This document shows, one piece after another, positions 44,477 to 53,453 of a DNA stretch of 64,000 bases. The stretch's first letter is position 1. Every line of letters starts with the position of its first letter. The notes under the pieces were generated by a model. That model ran no database searches. It saw only the letters and a program-made list of their open reading frames with translations, and was not told where the DNA came from. The stretch spans positions 186,001 to 250,000 of the forward strand of contig NZ_JAINVV010000008.1 of assembly GCF_019880585.1 (NCBI RefSeq), given 5' to 3'. The position numbers were made by a program, and so were the translations under genes. Source of the stretch: Sphingomonas colocasiae. Lineage in GTDB: Bacteria; Pseudomonadota; Alphaproteobacteria; Sphingomonadales; Sphingomonadaceae.

Positions 44477-46278
44477 GCGGCTTGCCCCTTCCCGGCGATC
44501 CATCGATCCACATTTTCCTCCAGGATCGGCAGCGGCAGCGCGCCGCTGCCCAGCACCACATCGTTGAAGCGCCGGATGTCGAAACGCGCGCCCAGCCGCG
44601 CGCGCGCGCGATCGCGCAACGCGACGAGCCTGAGCTTGCCCATTTCATAGGCGCAGGCCTGTCCGGGCGTGACGATGTAGCGCTGGATCGCGGTGACATT
44701 GTCGTCATGGCCGGAGGGCGTATTCTCGTCGAGCCAGGCGACCGCCTTTTCGCGGCTCCAGCGCAGCGCATGGACGCCGGTGTCGGTGACCAGCCGGCCC
44801 GCGCGCATCAATTCCATCGAGAGCCGGCCGAATTCCTGCCAGGGATCGCTGTAGAGCCCCATTTCGAGCGGAAGCTGTTCGGCGAACAGCGCCCAGCCCT
44901 CGCTGAAAGCGGTATAGCCGCTGAAGGCGCGGAATTTGGGCAGACCGGTCAGCGCCTGGGTGACCGCCTTCTCCAGATGATGGCCGGGCACGCCCTCATG
45001 ATAGGAGAGCGCCGACAATTCGAAGATCGGCAGGTTCCGCATCGTCCGCGTGTTGACGTAAAGGATGCCCGGGCGCGATCCGTCGGCGGAGGGCGCGAAA
45101 TAGCCGGCGGTGCCCGCCGACGCCTCCAGCCAGGGCTCGACCGGCTTCACCAGCACATCGGCGCTCGGGACGTGGCTGGTCAGTTCGCCCAGCCGCGCCG
45201 TCACCTCCGCGATCTTGGCGCGCATCGCGTCAAGATAGGCGGCCTTCCCTTCGGGCGTTTCCGGATAATAGAAACGATCGTCGGTCTGGACGTGCGCGAA
45301 GATTTGCGGAAGCGTACCCGAGAACCCGGTGCGCTTCATCAACGCGCGCATCTCGCCATGCAGCCGCGCCGTCTCCTCCAGCCCGATCCCGTGCACCTCC
45401 GCCGGTGAGATCGGCAGCGTGGTTTCCCAGCGCAGCGCGGCGGCATAATAGGCGTCGCCATCGGGCAGCCGCCAAACGCCGTCATTATAGGCGACGGTAC
45501 GCCGGCCATGCTCGAGATGCGCGATCAGATGGCGGAAGCCCGGCTCGAACCCCTGCTTCAGCCCCGCCTCGGCGGCGCTCGTCAATTTCGCCCTCGCGGC
45601 TTCGGCAATGGCGAGCCTGGCGATCTTCGCCTTGAAATCGGCGAGGATCGGGCTGTCCGCCCCGTCCGCCTGAAAGGGGCGACCGGTGATCAGCTTCACG
45701 CAATTGCCAATCACCAGCGGATAGGAAAAAGCGGGCGGGCGCACCCCGGCAACCGCCTGCGCCTCGAGTTCCGCCACCACCTGTTCAAGGAACGGCTTCA
45801 CATTGTGCAGCCGCGCGACATAGGCCTCCGCATCGGCGAGGTCGGCGATCGGATGATTGTTGATCAGCGTTTGCGGGATCGAACGCTGCGGCCCGCGCAT
45901 CTGGCAGACCGGATAACGATTGCCGCGCCAGCGATGGCGCTCGATCGTCTCGTTCGCGTCATACTCGAAAAGGCGATAGCTGAGCGCGCCCTCGGGCGTC
46001 AGCGCGTTGCGATCGAAGCGTTTGAGCGCAGCCAGGTCGCGCCGAAGCTGAGCCACGTTCGCCGCCGCGCGCGCGGTGCCGATATCGGGCCAGCGATCCT
46101 GCCCCGCCTTCACCCCCATGCCCGATTGCGCACCGGGATCGCGCGCGAGATTGCGCTGGAAGACGCTCTCGAAAAAAGCGTTGAGGCGATCGGTTTCGCT
46201 CGGGCCGGCGGTAGCCCAAGCGGGCGTTGCAGCGAGTGCGGCGCCGGCCATGAGGAAGTCGCGGCGGTTGAGGGTCAT
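44473..46278 (-). CDS. DUF885-family exported hydrolase, tandem copy a
   Basis: A 601-residue DUF885 protein with a classic Tat signal NRRDFLMAGAALAATPAWA. The metal motif HEGVPGHH begins at His427, followed by AFSEGWALFAEQLP and VTPGQACAYEMG. It has the same length and order as its downstream paralogue, so the pair arose by duplication, but they have diverged across the surface. The open frame extends 207 bases upstream through a repeat without similarity; the ATG at 46278 preceding LNRRDFL is preferred. A role in degrading imported peptides is inferred from the neighbouring peptidases. Confidence 0.9.
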   Translation of the reverse strand: MTLNRRDFLMAGAALAATPAWATAGPSETDRLNAFFESVFQRNLARDPGAQSGMGVKAGQDRWPDIGTARAAANVAQLRRDLAALKRFDRNALTPEGALSYRLFEYDANETIERHRWRGNRYPVCQMRGPQRSIPQTLINNHPIADLADAEAYVARLHNVKPFLEQVVAELEAQAVAGVRPPAFSYPLVIGNCVKLITGRPFQADGADSPILADFKAKIARLAIAEAARAKLTSAAEAGLKQGFEPGFRHLIAHLEHGRRTVAYNDGVWRLPDGDAYYAAALRWETTLPISPAEVHGIGLEETARLHGEMRALMKRTGFSGTLPQIFAHVQTDDRFYYPETPEGKAAYLDAMRAKIAEVTARLGELTSHVPSADVLVKPVEPWLEASAGTAGYFAPSADGSRPGILYVNTRTMRNLPIFELSALSYHEGVPGHHLEKAVTQALTGLPKFRAFSGYTAFSEGWALFAEQLPLEMGLYSDPWQEFGRLSMELMRAGRLVTDTGVHALRWSREKAVAWLDENTPSGHDDNVTAIQRYIVTPGQACAYEMGKLRLVALRDRARARLGARFDIRRFNDVVLGSGALPLPILEENVDRWIAGKGQAA

Positions 46279-46287
46279 GCGCCCCCT

Positions 46288-46404
46288 CCGTTTACTTCGA
46301 GCGCAGGTTCGAGCTTGTCGAGAACCGCAGTCGAGAAGTTGCCGGACGCAGCGCTTCTCGACGGGCGCGTCTCGACTTCGCTCGACGCTGCTCGAAGCAA
46401 ACGG
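46288..46404. repeat. Intergenic inverted repeat rich in TCGAG/CTCGA
   Basis: Arms CCGTTTACTTCGAGC (46288-46302) and GCTCGAAGCAAACGG (46390-46404) pair with one mismatch. The interior has repeated TCGAGAA/TTCTCGA pairs able to fold further. It fills the 160-base gap between the S9 peptidase gene and the DUF885 pair and looks like a dispersed sphingomonad repeat. Confidence 0.65.
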
Positions 46405-46438
46405 GGGGAGGAGGGCGAAATCGTGAACCTGGCCACGC

Positions 46439-48376
46439 TCACCGGCCGATCGGGAAGTCGCCGATCGGCGAAACCGGTTCGGCATCGGCCATGGCGGTGG
46501 CCGGCGCGCCCTTCACATGGGTGTCGAGGAACGCCTTGATCGTGCGATAGGCGACGATCTGGTTGGCCTTCTTGCGGAAGCCATGCCCTTCGTCGGGAAA
46601 GACGACATAGTCGACGGGCACGCCGTTCGCCTTCACCTTGGCGACGATGTCCTCCGACTCCACGGGCAGAACGCGCGGATCGTTCTGGCCCTGCAGCACG
46701 AGCAACGGCTTCCGGATGTTCGCGGCATGGAAGACCGGCGAGATCTTCTTCAGATACTCCGCGTCCTTTTCGGGATCGCCGACCTCGGTGAAAAGCAGGC
46801 GGCGAAGATCCTCCCACCAGCTCGGCGTATTGGCGAGCAGCCTGGGCCAGTTCGACACGCCGTAGATGTCGACGCCCGCCGCGAACGCGTCGGGGCGGAA
46901 GGCGAGGCCCGCCAGCGTCATATAGCCGCCATAGCTCTGCCCCTGGATCGCGACCTTCGCCGGATCGACGAACGCGGTTTCGGCGAGCATCGCCTTGGCC
47001 GCGACGACATCGTCGAGATCGGCGTCGCCATGGCGGCGGTCGTCGAGATGATAGAAGGTGCGGCCCGATCCGCTGCTGCCGCGATTGTTGATCTCGAACA
47101 CGACATAGCCGTGATTGACGAGATACTGGACGAGCGGGCGATAACCGATCGAACTCTCGTCGCCCGGCCCGCCATGGACATGGATGACGGCGGGCAGCTT
47201 GTCGCCCGCCTTCGCGCCTCTGGGCACGTAGAGGATGCCGGGCACCGAGACGCCGTCATAGGATTTGAAGCGCACGACCCTGCCGGGCACCAGATCCTCT
47301 GGCGCGACCTCGGGCGAGCGCGCGCTGAGCAGTGGGGTGCGCTTGCCCGTCGCGAGATCGAGCAGCAGCACGTCGCCCGGCGTCGCGCCGTTGGACGCGC
47401 GCAGCACCGCTTTCCTGGCATGGTTGGCGAGCAGCAGGCCGACGCTCGCCTCGGGCATCGGATTGGTGAACGCCAGCGGCTTGAAGCTTTTCGCGTCGAG
47501 CAGCCAGGGCCGCGACCGCGCATCCTGGTTGACCGAGACGACGAGCGTGCGCCCGTCGCGCGAGAAGCCCGCGCCCGACACGTCCCAATCGGGCTTGAAC
47601 ACGGTGACGCGCTTGCCCGTCGCCACATCCTGACGGACCAGGAAGGTGAATTCGCCGCCGTCATCGGTGGTATAGAAGAGTTCGGATCCGGTAGGTGCGA
47701 AGCTCTGCGGCTCGCACGCGACCGGCTTGCCCTCGGCGGTGAGCTGGATCAGCTTCGCCGCCGTGCGATCATAGACATAGCAATGTTTGGTGGCGTTATC
47801 GACGATGCGGCTGAGCCCGACATAACGGCGATCGGCGCTGACCGCGCGCACCTGATAAGCCTTGTCATTCTCGAACAGCCGCGTCTTGGCGTAGCCGTCG
47901 GCCTGGATCTCGTAGAGATCGAAGAAACGCGGATCGCGTTCGTTGGTCTGGACGAAGAAGGATTTTCCATCCTGCGCCCATTCGACGAAGCGCGCGACAT
48001 GCTTCGTGCCCGGCGTCACGTCACGCGTGGTGCCATCGCGTTCGCGGACATAGATATGCGCGAGCTCGTTGCCACCCTGATCGCTGGAAAACAGGATGCG
48101 CTCGTCATTCGGGAAATAGCCGATCGCATTCACGGTTTCCTTGACGGAATTGGTGAGCTGCGTGGCCGGGCCGCCGGTGGCCGGCATCACATAGATGTTC
48201 GCGATGCCCGTGCGGTTGCTCGTGAAGATCAGCCTGGAATCATCGGGCGACCAGGAAACCCCACCGATCGAATCGCCGGCCATGAGCTGTTCGATCGTAT
48301 AGTCCTTCGCCCCCGCGACGGCGGGGGCGATCAGGCAGGCCAATCCCGCCAGGGCCGAACACAGGCTTTTAGGCAT
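46439..48376 (-). CDS. Secreted S9-family serine peptidase
   Basis: A 645-residue peptidase with a signal peptide ending APAVAGAK. The N-terminal beta-propeller shows SWSPDDSRLIFTSNRTG and TDDGGEFTFLVRQD; the C-terminal hydrolase domain has the triad Ser481 in GQSYGGYM, Asp566 in GQNDPR and His598 in DEGHGF, with VHVHGGPG-type oxyanion region at IHVHGGPGDESS. It would cleave peptides in the periplasm or outside. It lies just downstream of an STN receptor with a hairpin between, so it is probably part of that import locus. The arrangement resembles loci with lasso-peptide isopeptidases, but no lasso maturation genes are nearby. Confidence 0.9.
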   Translation of the reverse strand: MPKSLCSALAGLACLIAPAVAGAKDYTIEQLMAGDSIGGVSWSPDDSRLIFTSNRTGIANIYVMPATGGPATQLTNSVKETVNAIGYFPNDERILFSSDQGGNELAHIYVRERDGTTRDVTPGTKHVARFVEWAQDGKSFFVQTNERDPRFFDLYEIQADGYAKTRLFENDKAYQVRAVSADRRYVGLSRIVDNATKHCYVYDRTAAKLIQLTAEGKPVACEPQSFAPTGSELFYTTDDGGEFTFLVRQDVATGKRVTVFKPDWDVSGAGFSRDGRTLVVSVNQDARSRPWLLDAKSFKPLAFTNPMPEASVGLLLANHARKAVLRASNGATPGDVLLLDLATGKRTPLLSARSPEVAPEDLVPGRVVRFKSYDGVSVPGILYVPRGAKAGDKLPAVIHVHGGPGDESSIGYRPLVQYLVNHGYVVFEINNRGSSGSGRTFYHLDDRRHGDADLDDVVAAKAMLAETAFVDPAKVAIQGQSYGGYMTLAGLAFRPDAFAAGVDIYGVSNWPRLLANTPSWWEDLRRLLFTEVGDPEKDAEYLKKISPVFHAANIRKPLLVLQGQNDPRVLPVESEDIVAKVKANGVPVDYVVFPDEGHGFRKKANQIVAYRTIKAFLDTHVKGAPATAMADAEPVSPIGDFPIGR

Positions 48377-48401
48377 ATCGCTTCCTCACGCCCGAAATCT
48401 C

Positions 48402-48432
48402 GTCCGGGCGGCGTGGGAGCCGCCGCCCGGAC
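48402..48432 (-). terminator. Strong hairpin between receptor and S9 peptidase genes
   Basis: GTCCGGGCGGC and GCCGCCCGGAC form a perfect 11-bp stem with a 9-base loop, 6 bases after the receptor stop. Without a T-run it may be an attenuator or mRNA-stability element more than a full terminator. Confidence 0.55.
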
Positions 48433-48437
48433 AAGGA

Positions 48438-51400
48438 TCAGAAGTTCGCAGAGGCGCGCACGGTGAAGGTGCGGCCGATCGGATCATAGACCCCGAAGGA
48501 GCGCGTCGCCGTCGCTTCATAGGGCACCTTCTGGTCGAACAGGTTCCGCACGCTGAACTGCAGACGGAAATTCTCGTTCACACGGAAGCCCAGCGTCGAA
48601 TTGACGATGGTCGATGCCGGATATTGAAGGAACGGCAGGTCCTCCACGGTCGCGGTGTTGTCGACCTTGGTCTTCTGCGACCAGACGACCTGCACATCGA
48701 GATCGAAGGGATCGAAGGCATAACCGACGCGCGCGTTGAAGCGCCATTCGGGTGTGCCGAGCGTACCCTTCACGTCGATGATCGGAGACCCCGACGAGTT
48801 CTGCGTGGTGAACTTCGTCACATGGAACGCGCTGAGGCCCAACCGCAGCACGCCCTGCTCGCCCGTCGACGAGGCGATATTGGGCAATTCGATGCCGTAA
48901 TCGATCTGCGCCAAAATGCCGGCAAACTTCTGCGACGCGGTGTTGAAATAGGATTCCGAATATCCGTTGGCGATATCGCCCGCGATGCGCGCGGGGCCGG
49001 GCTGGGCGGCCGCCTGCGCGGCGGTCAGCCGGCTGAACGCCTGGCAGGCATTCTCGTTGGGATAGTTCGGGCTGTCGTAACAGGCCGCCTGCGCCGTCAG
49101 CAGCGTGAAGCGCGTGATCGCATCGCGCAGATCGATATTGTTATAGTCGATCGCGAAGCGCAGGCGCGGGATCGCCGGCGGCTGATAGACCATGCCGATC
49201 GACCAGCTGTTCGCCTTCTCGTTCTCCAGCCCCAGATTGCCCGCGATATTGCCCGCTGGCGACGCACTGCTGGTCGTCGGGTTGAACAGATTGGGCGCCG
49301 GACCGCCGACGGCCGCCAGGGCGGCGGTGCAATTGGCGAGGCGGACCGCCGGATTGGGACCGGAATTGACGCGGCTCGCGGCGCAGACGTCGTTGGCGTT
49401 GCGCAGCACGCTTGCCCCCGGCAGCGCCAGCTCGACGATCGACGGCGCCCGGATCGCGCGGGTATAGACGCCGCGGAAGGTGAGGCCATCGATGAAGTTG
49501 GGCTGGATACGCGCGCCTGCCGACCAGGTGAGATCGCCCCCTGCCGTCGAGTGATCGACATAGCGCAGCGCGCCTTCGAACTGGGCGGCGCGGATCAGCG
49601 GCAGCCCCATATCCTCGTCGATCAGCGGAACGATGGTTTCGCCATAGACTTCGTCGGTGTTGAAGCTGAAGGGCGGCGTCTGCGTGAAGGCCGCCGCGCC
49701 GCCCAGCAGGGTGATCCCGCCCTTCAGGATCGCATCGGGCGTGAAGCTGCCGAATTCGCGACGATGTTCGTAGCCGATATTGAAAGCGATCGGATCAGCA
49801 ATGCCGAAGGGCAGCTTGCCGCCGAGATTGGCGGTGATCGTCTGGAGGCTGTTGACGCTGATGCCGATGCCGCGATCGACGACATATTCGGCGGCGGCGT
49901 CTGAAAAGGCGTTCTCGCCGAAGATGTTGAGCGGAACGCAATTGCCGCCGACGCGGCAGACCGGCGCGGCCGCGGTTCCGACCACGTCGATCGCCTGCAG
50001 GAAGCGCGTCAGATTGACCTGGTTGAACTCGGACTCGTTCTTGCTGCGGCCGTAATTATAGGCGAGATCCCAATTCCAGCGCTCGCCCGCAACGGTGAAA
50101 TCACCCTTGAAGCCCGCGACGATCCGATAGACGTCCAGCTTCGTGCGGCCGGGCGTGCGATCCGCGATGTCGTTCATGTTGCGATTGAGCTTGAAGCTGG
50201 TCACGCCATTGGCGACCAGAATGCTGCGCGCCTGCTGGCTCAGGAACGGATTGTCGATGCTCATCGTCAATGTCGGGCCGCCCAGGATATTGGGCGCCGC
50301 ATATTGGAAGAGATCGCTGAGCTTGGTGCCACTGGTGTGCGCGTAGGACCCTTCGACGAAGAAAGTGATGTTGTCGGTCAGGTCGTAATGGCCCATCGCG
50401 TTGATCAGGTAACGCTCATTGGGCGAAAGCAGACTGAAATGCTTGGCCGGATCGAGCCCGTCGCCACCGTCGCGCATGATCGCATAGGGGCCCGAACTCG
50501 CACCGAAGAAACTGCCGCCGAGCTGGAACGGAATCAGGTTTCCGTCCGGTCCGAACTGGAGCGGATTGCCCGCCGCGTCGCGGATATAGCTGTTGGTCGA
50601 CGGCGCGATATCGCTTGCCTTGTAGGGCAGGCCGCCTTCGGTGAGCGCGGCATAGCGCAGCGCATCGACCACCAGCTGGGCCGCGATGCCGTCGGTGCGA
50701 TTGGTGTTGCCCGACGAGGTGAGGTAACGGAACTTGAACCGGTCGCCGAGAACCATGCCTTCCTGGCGGACATATTCCGCGCCGAGCACGATATTGCCGC
50801 GCCCGCCCGCGAAATTCTTGCCGAACAGGGCACGAACGGACTGGTTGGCGGCATCGCCGCGATCGCTGATGCTCGCCTGCGCGGTCAGCTCCAGCCCTTC
50901 ATAATTGTCCTTGAGGATGACGTTGACGGTGCCCGCGATGGCATCCGAGCCGTAGACCGGCGCACCGCCGATCGCGATCGTCTCGATCCGCTCGATCAGG
51001 CCGACCGGGATAAGGTTGAGATCGACCTGCGAACCCGGCGCGACGCTGGTGCCGCTGCCCGAAACCGAATTGGACGACACGTAGCGGCGGCCATTGACCA
51101 GAGTCAGCGTGCGCTGCGCACCGAGGCCCAGATAGTTGGAATAGCTCTGCGCGACGCCGAGATTGGCCTGAGCGGCGCCGATCTGGCTGTTGGCGGCGGG
51201 CGCGAACCCCGGCGTATCCTGCAAAGCCTCGATCGCGTTGGTATAGGCGCGCCGCTCGATCTGCTGCGCATCGACGACCGTGGCCGACTGCAAAGTGTCG
51301 AAGCCGGCGCGCTCGATGCGCGATCCGGTGACGACGATGTCGCTGCCCGCGCTTTCCGACGAACCCTCGGCCGATCCGGCCCGGCGGATCACCGCGGTGC

Positions 51401-51698
51401 CGTCGCTCGACAGGCTCACCGTGAGCCCCGTATTCGCCAGCATCTGCCGCAGCGCCTCGATCGGCGTGTAGCTGCCGTCGACCGGATTGGTGGTGACGCC
51501 CGAAAGATCGGCGTTGGGCGCCATGACCTGAAGCCCAGACTGGACGGCGAGCCGCTGCACCGTGGAACTCGCGTCACCCGCGGGCAGATTGTAGCGCTGC
51601 TTGTCCTGTGCCGCTGCGGGCGCTGCCCAAAGCAATGCGGCCGCACCGCCGAGCAGCATCGCCCGCTTGCCGAACCGAACTGATTGCCCCCAATTCAT
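48438..51698 (-). CDS. TonB-dependent transducer-type receptor with STN domain
   Basis: A 1086-residue receptor. A signal peptide ends AAPAAAQ; the STN domain follows (RYNLPAGDASSTVQRLAVQ, SYTPIEALRQMLANTGLTV). The plug has DIVVTGSRIERAGFD, LTLVNGRRYVSS, LIERIETIAIGGAPVYGSDAIAG and the barrel ends in GRTFTVRASANF with a terminal Phe. The pattern matches large oligopeptide- or carbohydrate-type receptors of sphingomonads. The ATG at 51698 has GGGGAG seven bases upstream. It is close in style to the receptor at 59097. The adjacent FecR and sigma genes indicate ligand-responsive control, and the downstream S9 peptidase suggests a peptide ligand. Confidence 0.92.
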   Translation of the reverse strand: MNWGQSVRFGKRAMLLGGAAALLWAAPAAAQDKQRYNLPAGDASSTVQRLAVQSGLQVMAPNADLSGVTTNPVDGSYTPIEALRQMLANTGLTVSLSSDGTAVIRRAGSAEGSSESAGSDIVVTGSRIERAGFDTLQSATVVDAQQIERRAYTNAIEALQDTPGFAPAANSQIGAAQANLGVAQSYSNYLGLGAQRTLTLVNGRRYVSSNSVSGSGTSVAPGSQVDLNLIPVGLIERIETIAIGGAPVYGSDAIAGTVNVILKDNYEGLELTAQASISDRGDAANQSVRALFGKNFAGGRGNIVLGAEYVRQEGMVLGDRFKFRYLTSSGNTNRTDGIAAQLVVDALRYAALTEGGLPYKASDIAPSTNSYIRDAAGNPLQFGPDGNLIPFQLGGSFFGASSGPYAIMRDGGDGLDPAKHFSLLSPNERYLINAMGHYDLTDNITFFVEGSYAHTSGTKLSDLFQYAAPNILGGPTLTMSIDNPFLSQQARSILVANGVTSFKLNRNMNDIADRTPGRTKLDVYRIVAGFKGDFTVAGERWNWDLAYNYGRSKNESEFNQVNLTRFLQAIDVVGTAAAPVCRVGGNCVPLNIFGENAFSDAAAEYVVDRGIGISVNSLQTITANLGGKLPFGIADPIAFNIGYEHRREFGSFTPDAILKGGITLLGGAAAFTQTPPFSFNTDEVYGETIVPLIDEDMGLPLIRAAQFEGALRYVDHSTAGGDLTWSAGARIQPNFIDGLTFRGVYTRAIRAPSIVELALPGASVLRNANDVCAASRVNSGPNPAVRLANCTAALAAVGGPAPNLFNPTTSSASPAGNIAGNLGLENEKANSWSIGMVYQPPAIPRLRFAIDYNNIDLRDAITRFTLLTAQAACYDSPNYPNENACQAFSRLTAAQAAAQPGPARIAGDIANGYSESYFNTASQKFAGILAQIDYGIELPNIASSTGEQGVLRLGLSAFHVTKFTTQNSSGSPIIDVKGTLGTPEWRFNARVGYAFDPFDLDVQVVWSQKTKVDNTATVEDLPFLQYPASTIVNSTLGFRVNENFRLQFSVRNLFDQKVPYEATATRSFGVYDPIGRTFTVRASANF

Positions 51699-51778
51699 CG
51701 CGTTTCTCCCCGCCCCGAAGTGCGAACCAATCGCCTCCATTGCAGAAGAGTGACGGTGCGATGAAATCCGCTAGTCGA

Positions 51779-52750
51779 TCAGTGCGACGGCGAATTTTGC
51801 TGGCGAACCAGCCGCAACTCCTGCCCGTTCTGGATCACGTCGGCATTGAAGGCCCGGCCGGCGGCGACCGCGAAGCCCCTGGCATCGCCGATCTTGAACA
51901 CGCCCATGAATTCGGCGCGCGCCAGGGTTGGATCCTCGATGACGACGCGCAGGTCCGAATGGCGATTGACGTCGGCGGCGGCCTTGCCCAGCGGCTGGCC
52001 CTGGAAAACGAGCAGCCCACGGCGCCACGCGGTCATGCGTTCGACATCGGCCGAATCGAGCATCGCCTTGCGCGGGCCGGTCTCGGCCGCGACGAACTGC
52101 TCGTTGCGCTTCAGATAGCGGGGCGCCGCAGCACCGGGCACGCCCGCGACCGCGACCACCCCCTGCTCGACCGTGACCTCGACGTCCTTGTTCTCAAGGC
52201 CGACCGCGAATTCGGTGCCCACCGCGCGCACCGCCAGCCCGTTGGCATCGACGATGAAGGGCCGCGCCTTGTTGTGCGCCACCTTGAAATAAGCGGCGCC
52301 GCGCCGCAGCACGATCCGGCGCACATCATTCTCGTAACGGACCTGGATCGCGGAATCGCCGTTGAGCACGACGGTCGATCCGTCGTCGAGCGCGATTTCC
52401 CGCACCTCGCCCCTGCCCGTGGACACGCGCCCCGCAAGCTGATCATAAGCGACGCCGCCGCCCATCAGCGCCAGCGCCACCGAGGCCGCCATCGCATAGC
52501 GCGGCCAGCGGCGCAGCTTCTCCTCGACGACGGGCGCCTCGATCCGCGACCCGCTGTCGAGCGAGGCGACGCGATCCAGATCGAGCCAGAGCGCCTGGGC
52601 ACGCACATAGGCGCCAAGATGGCGGGGTTCCTCCAGCCAGGCTTCCAGCGCCCGGCTTTCAGCCGAATCTAGCGGGCGTTCTGCGGACCGGATCGCCCAG
52701 ACCGCGGCCTGAGCGTCGATATCAGCCCCATTTCCAGAACCTGCGCTCAC
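51779..52750 (-). CDS. FecR-type anti-sigma regulator
   Basis: A 323-residue regulator with an N-terminal sigma-binding region (AAVWAIRSAERPLDSAESRALEAWL), a membrane segment near YAMAASVALALMGGGVAY (residues about 85-103) and the FecR domain IALDDGSTVVLNGDSAIQV, YFKVAHNKARPFIVDAN and VGTEFAVG. The start is a GTG at 52750, inside the end of the sigma gene (29-base overlap). It links the STN receptor and the sigma factor. Confidence 0.9.
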   Translation of the reverse strand: MSAGSGNGADIDAQAAVWAIRSAERPLDSAESRALEAWLEEPRHLGAYVRAQALWLDLDRVASLDSGSRIEAPVVEEKLRRWPRYAMAASVALALMGGGVAYDQLAGRVSTGRGEVREIALDDGSTVVLNGDSAIQVRYENDVRRIVLRRGAAYFKVAHNKARPFIVDANGLAVRAVGTEFAVGLENKDVEVTVEQGVVAVAGVPGAAAPRYLKRNEQFVAAETGPRKAMLDSADVERMTAWRRGLLVFQGQPLGKAAADVNRHSDLRVVIEDPTLARAEFMGVFKIGDARGFAVAAGRAFNADVIQNGQELRLVRQQNSPSH

Positions 52751-53312
52751 CAGACCTTCTATCCTTTGCGCCGGACGCCGGCGTCTTCTTCATTTCTTCC
52801 GAGACCAGGCGAAGCGCCTTGGCAAGATGTTTCTCGACCGTGCTCTCCGCAATCCCCATCCGTTCGGCGATCTGCCGCTGCGACAATTCCTCGAACTTCT
52901 TGAGCTGGAACGCCTGGCGGCATTTGGGTGGAAGCTCGGCAAGGATCGCATGGAGCCGCGCCACTTCCTCCTGCCCGCTCAACCGGCGATGCGCGCCAAC
53001 CTCGTCATCTATGATGTTCAGCGTTTCCAAATCCGCCACGAGCTCGATCGCCACGATCCGCGAGCGGCGGATCTGCTCGCCAACGATATGACGGGCCGTC
53101 ACGAACAGATAGGCGCGGGCATTGCCGATCGCGTCGATATCCGCGGACCAGATCCGGGCATAGGCTTCCTGAACGACCTCATCGAGGTCGCACGACGCCA
53201 GCCCCCGAATGCGCCCGGCAAGCCATTTGCGCATATCGGACTCATGCGGCAGCACTTCGCGCGCAAACCAGCGGAGTCGGGCCTGATGATCCATCGCGCG
53301 CAATGGCATCAT
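52722..53312 (-). CDS. ECF sigma factor (FecI-like)
   Basis: A 196-residue sigma factor. Region 2 is LDEVVQEAYARIWS and ARAYLFVTARHIVGEQIRRSR; region 4 has LPPKCRQAFQLKKFEELSQ and RQIAERMGIAESTVEKHLAKAL. An alternative start three residues on at the second ATG-like codon cannot be excluded. It should direct transcription of the downstream receptor and possibly the S9 and DUF885 genes. Confidence 0.92.
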   Translation of the reverse strand: MMPLRAMDHQARLRWFAREVLPHESDMRKWLAGRIRGLASCDLDEVVQEAYARIWSADIDAIGNARAYLFVTARHIVGEQIRRSRIVAIELVADLETLNIIDDEVGAHRRLSGQEEVARLHAILAELPPKCRQAFQLKKFEELSQRQIAERMGIAESTVEKHLAKALRLVSEEMKKTPASGAKDRRSGERRFWKWG

Positions 53313-53393
53313 CGATTGCCCTTGCCGTCAAGGGAAAACGACACGGATCTGAAAAATTAATGAAATAAATCATTGTGTTATGCTGAATTCACG

Positions 53394-53426
53394 GAAACAG
53401 AAACGGCCGGAGGCGCAGCCCCCGGC
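53394..53426 (-). terminator. Rho-independent-type terminator
   Basis: On the minus strand GCCGGGGGC-tgc-GCCTCCGGC forms a 9-bp stem with one G-T pair, followed by CGTTTCTGTTT. It lies 27 bases after the stop of the small secreted protein gene and separates it from the sigma gene. Confidence 0.7.
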
Positions 53427-53453
53427 ACAATTTCCGATCGGCGGGCGGTGCGC

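Noticed and set aside
46439-53312. A complete lasso-peptide biosynthesis cluster
   Set aside because: Only the receptor, FecR, sigma and an S9 peptidase are present; no precursor, B or C maturation genes were found.
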